From Desulfobulbaceae bacterium (GTDB taxonomy: Bacteria; Desulfobacterota; Desulfobulbia; Desulfobulbales; Desulfocapsaceae), in NCBI GenBank assembly GCA_003509305.1, contig DOMU01000184.1, positions 2,057 through 7,999 on the forward strand: a stretch of DNA of 5,943 bases. Direction: 5' to 3'. The first letter of the stretch is position 1. Each line of letters starts with the position of its first letter. The position numbers were made by a program, and so were the translations under genes. Positions 1 to 5,559 of the stretch are shown piece by piece. The notes beneath the pieces were generated by a model that searched no databases, was not told the origin of the DNA, and saw only the letters and a program-made list of their open reading frames with translations.

Positions 1-54
1 CTGGTTGAATGCCGCCGGAGGGAGTCAGGGTGAAAAATCGAAATAGAAATGGAA

Positions 55-1359
55 TTATTCCCGCGCTTTCACCGGTTTCCTCGTCACCCTGCAGAGGAGT
101 ACGGCCACGATGAGAATAGCGGCGGAAATGTACAGCGAAGAGTTGTAGTTGTCCGCCTGGGTGACGTCTTTGATATAGCCGGCGATGAGCGGCATAAGGC
201 CACCGATTCCCCAGCCAAGAAAGACAAAACCGTAGTTCATGCCCATATTTTTTGAACCGAAAAAGTCAGCGGTAAACGCCGGTAGCAGCGATAAACCGCC
301 GCCATACTGCCAGTAGGCGATGGCGACCGCGAGGAACAGCAAGGGGACGCTCTTCATCGCGATGATTTGCGGCAGGGCCAGCACGCACAGGGCCGCTACT
401 ATCGCATTCACCAGGTAGGCGTTGGAACGCCCGATTTTATCGGAATACATACCTGTTCCCACGCGGCCCAAGGCATTGACCAGTCCGCCGAATGAGGCGA
501 TCAGCCAGATATGCTCCGCGAAAAAGGGTATCCCTTTTGACGTTGTCACCAGGAGCGGCGTGGCGTTGGCGATGATTAAAAGGCCGGATTGAGCGCTGCC
601 GATAAAGAGGAGCACCAGCGCGTAATAGTGCCACCTGGAGAGCATCTCGGATGGAGACCAGTCCGCCGTCGGTGTCGTGGGTTTAGCCGCCGCCGAGGTA
701 TTCAGTGGTGCCGCCGGGGGAACATAGCCAGCCGGTGGCACTGACAGAAATTGACCGGCAATGACGACGACCACGGCGAAAAAGATACCAAGATAAATGA
801 AACTGGCTGATAAGCCATAGTTATCGATAAGATACTGGGCCAAAGGCGCGATGTATAAAGCCGCCGCGCCGTATCCGGCGACAACGAGGCCGGCAATCAT
901 GCCGCGTTTATGCGGACCGAACCATTTCAAGGCGGCGGGGGTTGGGGCGGCGTAGCCGATGCCCATACCGATACCACCGAGAATGCCGAAGCCGATAATC
1001 AGGCCGGTGTAGCTTTTCATCAAGCCAGCGACTATGCAGCCAATGGCCAACAGCAGACCGCCGATGGTGGCGCCGGCCTTTGGCCCGTATTTGTCTTGAA
1101 TCTTACCACCGGGGATCATGACAATAGCGAATACGAGCGCGGCTATCGTATAGGCGACCGTCCCTTGAAAATCCGTAAGATAAGGCCAGCCCTCGTTGAG
1201 GCCCCGCATGGTCTGACCAACAAGCGATTGATCCCTTGGCACCAACACAGCTTTCCAGACGCTCCACGCATAGAGTATGCCCAAACAGAGGTTGCAGACA
1301 ACGCCCGCCCAGGTTACTACCCAGGCTTTTGCTGGTAATTCGGATGATTGTGTTGTCAT
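55..1359 (-). CDS. MFS transporter, oxalate/formate antiporter (OFA) family, probable monocarboxylate carrier
   Basis: This is a complete 434-residue inner-membrane carrier with about 12 hydrophobic segments, a normal length for the family. The first segment is around residues 12-35. MFS motif A follows TM2 (residues 84-94, GGKIQDKYGPK), and its second-half copy lies at 298-310 (GRVGTGMYSDKIG). A proline/alanine-rich cytoplasmic loop at about 207-242 separates the two six-helix halves. The glycine-rich segment at about 124-135 and the overall layout resemble OFA proteins such as OxlT and YhjX, which move small carboxylates (oxalate, formate, lactate, pyruvate). The substrate cannot be read from the sequence. 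The region matching TM11 (NYGFVFLGWG, 375-384) has no lysine where OxlT, as I recall it, carries its essential Lys. Oxalate exchange is therefore doubtful. An upstream in-frame ATG at 1383 would give 442 residues. I prefer 1359 because AGGAG (minus strand, 1370-1366) lies 6 nt before it, while 1383 has no Shine-Dalgarno. It is divergent from the ligase gene. Confidence 0.88.
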   Translation of the reverse strand: MTTQSSELPAKAWVVTWAGVVCNLCLGILYAWSVWKAVLVPRDQSLVGQTMRGLNEGWPYLTDFQGTVAYTIAALVFAIVMIPGGKIQDKYGPKAGATIGGLLLAIGCIVAGLMKSYTGLIIGFGILGGIGMGIGYAAPTPAALKWFGPHKRGMIAGLVVAGYGAAALYIAPLAQYLIDNYGLSASFIYLGIFFAVVVVIAGQFLSVPPAGYVPPAAPLNTSAAAKPTTPTADWSPSEMLSRWHYYALVLLFIGSAQSGLLIIANATPLLVTTSKGIPFFAEHIWLIASFGGLVNALGRVGTGMYSDKIGRSNAYLVNAIVAALCVLALPQIIAMKSVPLLFLAVAIAYWQYGGGLSLLPAFTADFFGSKNMGMNYGFVFLGWGIGGLMPLIAGYIKDVTQADNYNSSLYISAAILIVAVLLCRVTRKPVKARE

Positions 1360-1385
1360 TTTCTGCTCCTGCTTTGGATTCATTG

Positions 1386-1397
1386 CTTTCGCGAAAG
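1386..1397. repeat. 12-bp perfect palindrome in the transporter leader
   Basis: CTTTCGCGAAAG is fully self-complementary. It lies between the proposed transporter transcription start (about 1412) and the preferred ATG at 1359. TGCTTTCG at its left side (1384-1391) recurs at 1410-1417. It could be an operator half-pair or chance. As RNA it would give only a 4-bp stem, so a structural role is unlikely. Confidence 0.35.
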
Positions 1398-1422
1398 AAG
1401 GATCTTCCGTGCTTTCGGGCCG

Positions 1423-1438
1423 AGCAAATACTGAACCG
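1423..1438 (-). promoter_or_regulatory. Candidate sigma-54 (-24/-12) promoter for the OFA transporter gene
   Basis: Read on the minus strand, the element is CGGTTCAGTATTTGCT, compared with the sigma-54 consensus TGGCACRNNNNTTGCW. It keeps GG and GC at the required 10-base spacing, plus the C, the purine and TTGCT. It misses the first T and the CA after GG. Counting from the GC (1425-1424), transcription would start near 1412, giving a leader of about 53 nt before ATG 1359. This is a sequence match only. Confidence 0.4.
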
Positions 1439-1447
1439 CTTCACCTC

Positions 1448-1461
1448 CTTTTCATGAAAAG
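1448..1461. repeat. 14-bp perfect palindrome upstream of the transporter promoter
   Basis: CTTTTCATGAAAAG is fully self-complementary. It lies about 36-49 bp upstream of the proposed transporter start at 1412. On the minus strand it runs directly into AAAAGGAGGTGA (1452-1441), which looks like a strong Shine-Dalgarno but has no start codon at a usable distance. It may be a regulator-binding site; its function is unknown. Confidence 0.35.
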
Positions 1462-1543
1462 ATTAATGGCATGGGCCGCCGGCGCTTGACTCTGTCCCGC
1501 ATGGCCGATGTGTGGTTTTTATAGCCCGCTTAAACAGAAACAT

Positions 1544-1559
1544 AGTTTTTATAAAAACT
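1544..1559. promoter_or_regulatory. 16-bp perfect palindrome, candidate shared operator or enhancer site
   Basis: AGTTTTTATAAAAACT is perfectly self-complementary and is the longest palindrome I found in the divergent region. Its left-half sequence GTTTTTATA recurs at 1515-1523, exactly 30 bp (about three helical turns) away. The palindrome centre is about 140 bp upstream of the proposed transporter start and about 166 bp upstream of the proposed ligase start. Both distances are typical for binding sites of sigma-54 enhancer-binding proteins. The AT-only core makes chance or simple promoter AT-richness a real alternative. Confidence 0.35.
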
Positions 1560-1691
1560 TATGAACAGCGTAATAGATAATTAACTTCATGTAAAATGAA
1601 TTCCGCGTCTTCCCTTCGATTTTTTTTCGCTGGTGCTCTTGCAAGCAAAAGCATGATATTGGAGAATGGAACACTGTTGCCGCGCCGGATA

Positions 1692-1707
1692 TGGCCTGAC
1701 TCTTGCC
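1692..1707 (+). promoter_or_regulatory. Candidate sigma-54 (-24/-12) promoter for the acyl synthetase gene
   Basis: The element TGGCCTGACTCTTGCC matches the sigma-54 consensus at TGGC, at the purine in position 7 and at TTGC, with exactly 10 bases between GG (1693-1694) and GC (1705-1706). It differs at the AC following TGGC and at the last base. The predicted start is near 1718, giving a leader of about 71 nt before the ATG at 1789. No competing sigma-70 promoter of similar quality was seen. Confidence 0.45.
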
Positions 1708-1788
1708 AACGCCAGGCTTTCATGGTAGTGAAACCGCATACCTGTCGAACTTTCTGTCCTAATCACTATTTTTCAGAGGATATTCACG

Positions 1789-3306
1789 ATGTTGTTACAT
1801 CATCGCTTTGTTGAAATCGCCAAACGGTACGGTCAAAAGATCGCTGTCCGCGATTATTCCACTGATAAAACACTGACCTACCGCCAGACACTTATCGCCA
1901 GCCTGATGCTGGCTCAAGTTTGCCGGAAATTTGCCCGCGGCAATATCGGCCTGATGGTTCCCACCTCGCTCGGCTGTATTCTGGCCAAACTCGCCATTCT
2001 GATGAGCGGACGGGTACCGGTGATGATCAATTATTCGACCGGCGCCGAGCAGAACGCCCGATACGCTCAGCGCAAATGCGCCTTTCACACCATCATCACC
2101 TCGAAGGCTCTGCTGACGAAGATCGACTGCGCGCATGTGCCTGGCATGGTGTATCTCGAGGACATCATGGCCGGCATCTCCTGGTTCGACAAACTACGGG
2201 CGGCAAGCATCGCCCTCTTGCCGGTCAGCCTGATTAAATTATTCATTAAAGGTGGTGACGAGAACGACAATGTCGTGCTGCTCTTTACCAGTGGCAGCGA
2301 GCTGGAGCCGAAGACCGTGCCGTTGACCCACAAAAATATCAGCACCAACATCCTTGATGGCGGTGAGCGTTTTCATTTCACCGACCAAGATATTTTGCTG
2401 GCCACTTTGCCCTATTTTCATGTCTTCGGCATGACCGTCTCCTTATGGCTGCCGCTCTTTTATGGTTCGACTATCGTCTGTCTCGCCAATCCCCTCGAAT
2501 ATAAAAAAATCTGCGAGGTGGCGAGAAAAGAGAAGACAACAGTGATGGTTGGCACGCCAAGTTTTTATTGGGGCTACCTGCGAAAATCAGAAGAAGGTGA
2601 TTTTGCCTCGTTGCGTGTCTCGGTTTGTGGCGCCGATAAATGCCCGGACGGCCTGCGGGAGGGTTTTTTCACAAAACACGGCGTCACCCTTTTGGAAGGC
2701 TATGGCGCCACCGAATGCTCACCAATAATTTCCGTCAACAGCATAGAGGAAAACCGCCCCGGCAGCGTCGGCAAACCACTCAGAAGCATCGAAGTGCGCA
2801 TCGAGAACTACGAGACCGGCGAGGAATGCGCGCCGGGGCAGGATGGCCGTATCCTGGTCAAAGGTGGTAGCGTTATGAAAGGATATTTCAACGACTTTGA
2901 GCAGACTTCACTGCGAATGCGCAATGGCTGGTATGACACCGGCGACATGGGAAACATCGACGCTGATGGCTATCTCTGGCATGTCGGGCGGCTGAAGCGC
3001 TTCGTCAAAATCGGCGGCGAGATGATTTCTATGGTCAGAATCGAAAATGCCCTGGAAAAACTGTTGCCGGAAGACATGGAATGCTGTGTGGTCGAGGTGC
3101 CGGACGCTATCAAGGGCGCGAAGATCGTCGCCGTCATCACCGCGCCAATCGAGGAAAAGGCCATCACCAAACAACTGGCCACGCAGCTGTCGCCGATCGC
3201 CATTCCAAAAATTTTTCTTGTGCGGGAAAAAATGCCGAAAACCGGCAATGGCAAAGTTGATTTCCAGGCATTGACCGAAATTGCTCGTGAAGAATTGGCG
3301 CGTTGA
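1789..3306 (+). CDS. Stand-alone AMP-forming acyl-CoA/acyl-ACP synthetase, Aas ligase-domain type
   Basis: This 505-residue cytoplasmic adenylate-forming enzyme activates a carboxylic or fatty acid with ATP to an acyl-AMP, then transfers it to a thiol (CoA or acyl carrier protein). Visible motifs, in order, are a P-loop TSGSELEPK at 167-175, EGYGATECSP at 303-312, YDTGD at 382-386 (Asp386 should bind the ribose), the hinge region GRLKRFVKIGGE at 400-411, and the C-terminal KTGNGK at 484-489. Lys489 is in the position of the catalytic lysine. The pattern CGADK...LLEGYGATECSP...PGSVGKPL is what I associate with the ligase half of Aas, but there is no PlsC acyltransferase domain. The P-loop is odd: two glycines of the usual TSGTTGxPKG are Leu172 and Thr176. 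AGAGGA at 1775-1780, 8 nt before the ATG, supports the start. The substrate is unknown; medium- or long-chain acids are most likely by family, and a short carboxylate imported by the divergent transporter is possible. Confidence 0.88.
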   Translation: MLLHHRFVEIAKRYGQKIAVRDYSTDKTLTYRQTLIASLMLAQVCRKFARGNIGLMVPTSLGCILAKLAILMSGRVPVMINYSTGAEQNARYAQRKCAFHTIITSKALLTKIDCAHVPGMVYLEDIMAGISWFDKLRAASIALLPVSLIKLFIKGGDENDNVVLLFTSGSELEPKTVPLTHKNISTNILDGGERFHFTDQDILLATLPYFHVFGMTVSLWLPLFYGSTIVCLANPLEYKKICEVARKEKTTVMVGTPSFYWGYLRKSEEGDFASLRVSVCGADKCPDGLREGFFTKHGVTLLEGYGATECSPIISVNSIEENRPGSVGKPLRSIEVRIENYETGEECAPGQDGRILVKGGSVMKGYFNDFEQTSLRMRNGWYDTGDMGNIDADGYLWHVGRLKRFVKIGGEMISMVRIENALEKLLPEDMECCVVEVPDAIKGAKIVAVITAPIEEKAITKQLATQLSPIAIPKIFLVREKMPKTGNGKVDFQALTEIAREELAR

Positions 3307-3328
3307 CATATTGCCGAAAAAATGTTTT

Positions 3329-3342
3329 TTGATATAGATCAA
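3329..3342. promoter_or_regulatory. Perfect FNR-type box upstream of nrfHA
   Basis: TTGATATAGATCAA is an exact match to the FNR/Anr consensus TTGAT-N4-ATCAA and is a natural site for an oxygen- or NO-sensing CRP/FNR regulator. Its centre (3335.5) is about 90 bp before the nrfH ATG. An extended -10-like TGG-TAAATC (3361-3369) would place it near -40.5, the class II activator position known for the Escherichia coli nrfA promoter. An A6-TG-T6 tract (3317-3330) adjoins it and shares its first two T residues. Confidence 0.8.
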
Positions 3343-3360
3343 GGACGCATCACTGACCTG

Positions 3361-3376
3361 TGGTAAATCAACTGCA
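3361..3376 (+). promoter_or_regulatory. Candidate nrfHA core promoter (sigma-54-like, overlapping an extended -10)
   Basis: TGGTAAATCAACTGCA has GG and GC at the exact 10-base sigma-54 spacing and keeps TGG, A, a purine and TGCA, but lacks CAC and the first T of TTGC. A start near 3387 would leave about 39 nt before the ATG. The same bases read as an extended -10 (TGG then TAAATC, start near 3376) suited to FNR class II activation. Sigma-54 control of nrfHA through NrfR is known in Desulfovibrio vulgaris. The sequence does not decide between the two readings. Confidence 0.35.
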
Positions 3377-3425
3377 GAGAATTGGTATTAGGTCAGCGCT
3401 TTTTCCCGCAATCAAGGATCAGGCC

Positions 3426-3959
3426 ATGAAAAAATCGAATTTCGTCACCATTGCCACCACCGTGGCAGCTGTCGTTGCCGTCGGAATGTTCTTTTACTTG
3501 GCGCACATCTCCCGCGCCACGTCGTATCTCTCCGACAATCCGAAAAACTGCATCAATTGCCATGTCATGAATTCGCAGTATGCCACCTGGCAACACAGCG
3601 CCCACGCACGCGTTGCCAAATGCGTCGATTGCCATCTGCCGGCTGGCCATGGCCTTGCCACTTATACGGCCAAAGCCCTCGACGGCCTGCGCCATGCCTG
3701 GGCCTTCACTCTTAATGAATTCGGCCAGCGCATCGTCATCAGCGAAAACGGTAAAAAACGGGTACAAGACAATTGCATTCGCTGTCACTCAACGATCGCC
3801 GCGACTCTGATCAGTAACCGTGATCGGTTTCACGATTTCACCAATTCCCAGGTAAACACCGATAGCTACTGCTGGAACTGTCACCGGGATACACCACATG
3901 GCCAAGTCAGGAATCTGGCTTCAACCCCATATAACCTTGATGTCCGTGAACTGAAATAA
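3426..3959 (+). CDS. nrfH: NrfH, membrane tetrahaem cytochrome c quinol dehydrogenase
   Basis: NrfH oxidises menaquinol at the periplasmic face of the membrane and feeds electrons to NrfA. The 177-residue protein has one N-terminal membrane anchor (about 6-26) and four haem c sites: CINCH 42-46, CVDCH 66-70, CIRCH 117-121 and CWNCH 149-153. The first reads CINCHVM, the CXXCHxM pattern in which Met48 ligates haem 1 in NrfH. Lys83 and Asp86 lie in the region linked to quinol binding in NapC/NrfH proteins. Length and sequence closely resemble the Wolinella succinogenes protein as I recall it. A GTG at 3360 would add 22 residues. I reject it because AAGGA (3414-3418) is 7 nt before ATG 3426, the MKKS anchor begins there, and the GTG would precede the likely transcription start. 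The nrfA start lies 12 nt downstream, so the two are cotranscribed. Confidence 0.96.
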   Translation: MKKSNFVTIATTVAAVVAVGMFFYLAHISRATSYLSDNPKNCINCHVMNSQYATWQHSAHARVAKCVDCHLPAGHGLATYTAKALDGLRHAWAFTLNEFGQRIVISENGKKRVQDNCIRCHSTIAATLISNRDRFHDFTNSQVNTDSYCWNCHRDTPHGQVRNLASTPYNLDVRELK

Positions 3960-3971
3960 GGGAGGAGAAAC

Positions 3972-5483
3972 ATGAAGAAATCGTATGCTGTCCTGGGAAT
4001 TTCGCTGGTAGCCATTGTTGGTATGGGCATTCTCGCCGGTTCGATCAACGGTAAGGAAGAAGAGCGGAAAGCCATCAACCAAAACCCGGTGGTCAAAGAA
4101 AACGGCGTCGAGGCAAAAAACGAGGAATGGGCGCGCTATTTTCCTCGTGAGTACGATTCCTGGAAAATGACTCAGAAGAGCGAGACCATTGACGACCTTT
4201 TGAAATCGAAACCGCAACTGGTCATTCTTTGGGCCGGTTACGGCTTTGCCAAGGATTACAATGCGCCTCGGGGCCATTTTTACGCGGTGCAGGATGTCAC
4301 CAACACCCTGCGCACCGGCGCGCCGACTGGTCCGATGGATGGTCCGCAGCCAGCCGCCTGCTGGAGCTGCAAATCCCCGGATGTCGCCCGGCTGATCGAG
4401 GAAAAGGGCGAGAAAGATTATTTCACCGGCAAATGGGCGCGCTGGGGCGGCGAAGTGGTTAATCCCATTGGCTGCGCCGACTGCCACGATTCAAAAACAG
4501 CCAGCTTGCGTATATCGCGGCCTTATCTGGTACGCGGCCTCGAGGATAAGGGCGTGAAAATGGCCGATATCAGCCATCAGGATATGCGTTCATTGGTCTG
4601 CGCCCAGTGCCATTCTGAATACTATTTCAAAATGACCAAAGAAACCGGGCCTGACGGCGCGGAAAAAATCACCAACACCGTCACCTTCCCGTGGAAAGAC
4701 GGTTTTAAAGGCGAAGCCATCGAAGCGTATTACGACAACATCGGTTTCGCCGATTTTACGAACTCTTTGAGCAAAACGCCGATTCTGAAAGCCCAGCATC
4801 CGGATTATGAGATGTTCACCACCGGCATTCACTATCAACGCGGTGTGTCCTGCGCCGACTGTCATATGCCCTACCAGCAGGAAGGCGCGATCAAATACAC
4901 CAACCATAATATCGGCAATCCGCTGGACAATGCGGCGAGCACCTGCCTGACCTGCCATCAGGAGACCGAAGCTGAATTCAGAAAGGTGGTGGCCACCAAG
5001 CTTGAACGTAAAGAAGAGCTGCATAAGATCGCCATGGACACCCTGGCCAAGGCGCATCTGGAAGCGAAAAAAGCCTGGGAAGTGGGCGCCACTGAAGAAG
5101 AGATGAAACCGATCCTGCTCGACATCCGGCATGGCCAGTGGCGCTGGGACTATTCGATTGCCAGCCACGGCAGCTTTTTCCATGCTCCGGAAGAAACCCT
5201 GCGTCTCTTGTCGCAGGCCAACCAGTTGGGGCAGGAAGCTCGGCTGAAGATCGCGGCGGTTTTGGCCAAATACGGCGTCGTTGGTTATGAAGCGCCGGAT
5301 TTCTCGACCAAGGAGAAGGCACTGGCGGTTATTGGCGTCGATCTGACGAAAGACATCACCGCTAAAGAACAGTTCCGCAACGGCCTGTTAAAAGAATGGG
5401 AAAAAGAGGCAATCGACAAAGGCCTCTTAAATCCGAAAAGCCGGGAAGGTATGAGCAATCACACCTCTGGCTCCAACAACTGA
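3972..5483 (+). CDS. nrfA: NrfA, ammonia-forming pentahaem cytochrome c nitrite reductase
   Basis: NrfA is the periplasmic enzyme that reduces nitrite to ammonium with six electrons; it can also act on NO and hydroxylamine. The 503-residue protein begins with a signal segment (about 1-22). It has the lysine-ligated catalytic haem site CWSCK (130-134), then CADCH 168-172, CAQCH 210-214, CADCH 294-298 and CLTCH 325-329. Active-site residues are Arg114 (NTLRTG), Tyr217 and His276. Calcium ligands appear as Glu216, Tyr217, Lys273 and Gln275. The conserved SHGSFFHAPEE stretch (398-408) supplies histidines near the C-terminal haems. All key residues are present, so the enzyme should be active. Positions of Arg114 and the CWSCK lysine coincide with W. 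succinogenes NrfA as I recall it. A strong GGGAGG overlaps the region just after the nrfH stop, suggesting coupled translation. No haem lyase gene (nrfI or nrfEFG) follows; a terminator does. Confidence 0.97.
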   Translation: MKKSYAVLGISLVAIVGMGILAGSINGKEEERKAINQNPVVKENGVEAKNEEWARYFPREYDSWKMTQKSETIDDLLKSKPQLVILWAGYGFAKDYNAPRGHFYAVQDVTNTLRTGAPTGPMDGPQPAACWSCKSPDVARLIEEKGEKDYFTGKWARWGGEVVNPIGCADCHDSKTASLRISRPYLVRGLEDKGVKMADISHQDMRSLVCAQCHSEYYFKMTKETGPDGAEKITNTVTFPWKDGFKGEAIEAYYDNIGFADFTNSLSKTPILKAQHPDYEMFTTGIHYQRGVSCADCHMPYQQEGAIKYTNHNIGNPLDNAASTCLTCHQETEAEFRKVVATKLERKEELHKIAMDTLAKAHLEAKKAWEVGATEEEMKPILLDIRHGQWRWDYSIASHGSFFHAPEETLRLLSQANQLGQEARLKIAAVLAKYGVVGYEAPDFSTKEKALAVIGVDLTKDITAKEQFRNGLLKEWEKEAIDKGLLNPKSREGMSNHTSGSNN

Positions 5484-5517
5484 GCCGGTAAGCGGCCAAT
5501 TGCGGTTGGATAAACAC

Positions 5518-5551
5518 AGCGGGGCGGCCTGATGGCTAGCCCCGCTTTTTT
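5518..5551 (+). terminator. Intrinsic terminator after nrfA
   Basis: AGCGGGGC (5518-5525) pairs with GCCCCGCT (5539-5546), and the T run 5546-5551 follows directly. The stem can extend inward by GGCC (5526-5529) with GGCT (5534-5537), leaving A5538 bulged and a TGAT loop. It begins 34 nt after the nrfA stop and so ends a two-gene nrfHA transcript. Read on the minus strand it lies just past lgt, but there it lacks a proper T tract, so it serves lgt poorly if at all. Confidence 0.88.
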
Positions 5552-5559
5552 ACGCCTTA

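Larger units (their letters stand above)
1384..1788. other. Divergent intergenic region between transporter and ligase genes
   Basis: This 405-bp stretch separates two divergent genes. I see no convincing coding sequence in it. A 72-codon open frame from 1596 runs into the start of the ligase gene but has no good ribosome site and no recognisable product. The region holds sigma-54-like elements facing both ways (1423-1438 minus, 1692-1707 plus) and perfect palindromes at 1386-1397, 1448-1461 and 1544-1559. GTTTTTATA occurs twice, at 1515-1523 and 1545-1553, exactly 30 bp apart. There is also a T8 run near 1620-1627. No clear sigma-70 promoter with good -35 and -10 boxes was found. Confidence 0.7.

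Noticed and set aside
1..54. Terminator for the transporter gene at the left edge
   Set aside because: No stem-loop followed by a T run could be found on the minus strand in the 54 bases available; the terminator may lie outside the window.
1103..1444. 113-codon minus-strand frame from GTG 1444 overlapping the transporter start
   Set aside because: The GTG lies inside the AGGAGGTGA itself with no spacing, and the frame runs out of phase through the transporter coding sequence.
1596..1814. 72-codon open frame ahead of and overlapping the ligase start
   Set aside because: It has no good ribosome site, no recognisable product and erratic composition, and it covers the promoter region and the first codons of a clearly real gene.
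55..3306. LplT-Aas lysophospholipid recycling pair
   Set aside because: E. coli pairs an MFS carrier (LplT) with Aas, but this carrier has OFA-type features, the genes are divergent rather than collinear, and the ligase lacks the acyltransferase domain needed for lysophospholipid repair.
3303..3308. Perfect -35 hexamer TTGACA at the end of the ligase gene
   Set aside because: No -10 hexamer occurs at 16-18 bp; the nearest TATA-like bases lie inside the FNR box at too great a distance.
3360..3425. GTG start extending nrfH by 22 residues
   Set aside because: There is no ribosome site before it, it precedes the likely transcription start, and it would put a non-signal stretch ahead of a clear MKKS membrane anchor with its own Shine-Dalgarno.
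3921..5183. Long antisense open frames (188 and 197 codons) opposite nrfA
   Set aside because: They are opposite a fully conserved nrfA, with no recognisable motifs and no ribosome sites. Such frames are common antisense shadows of GC-rich codon use.
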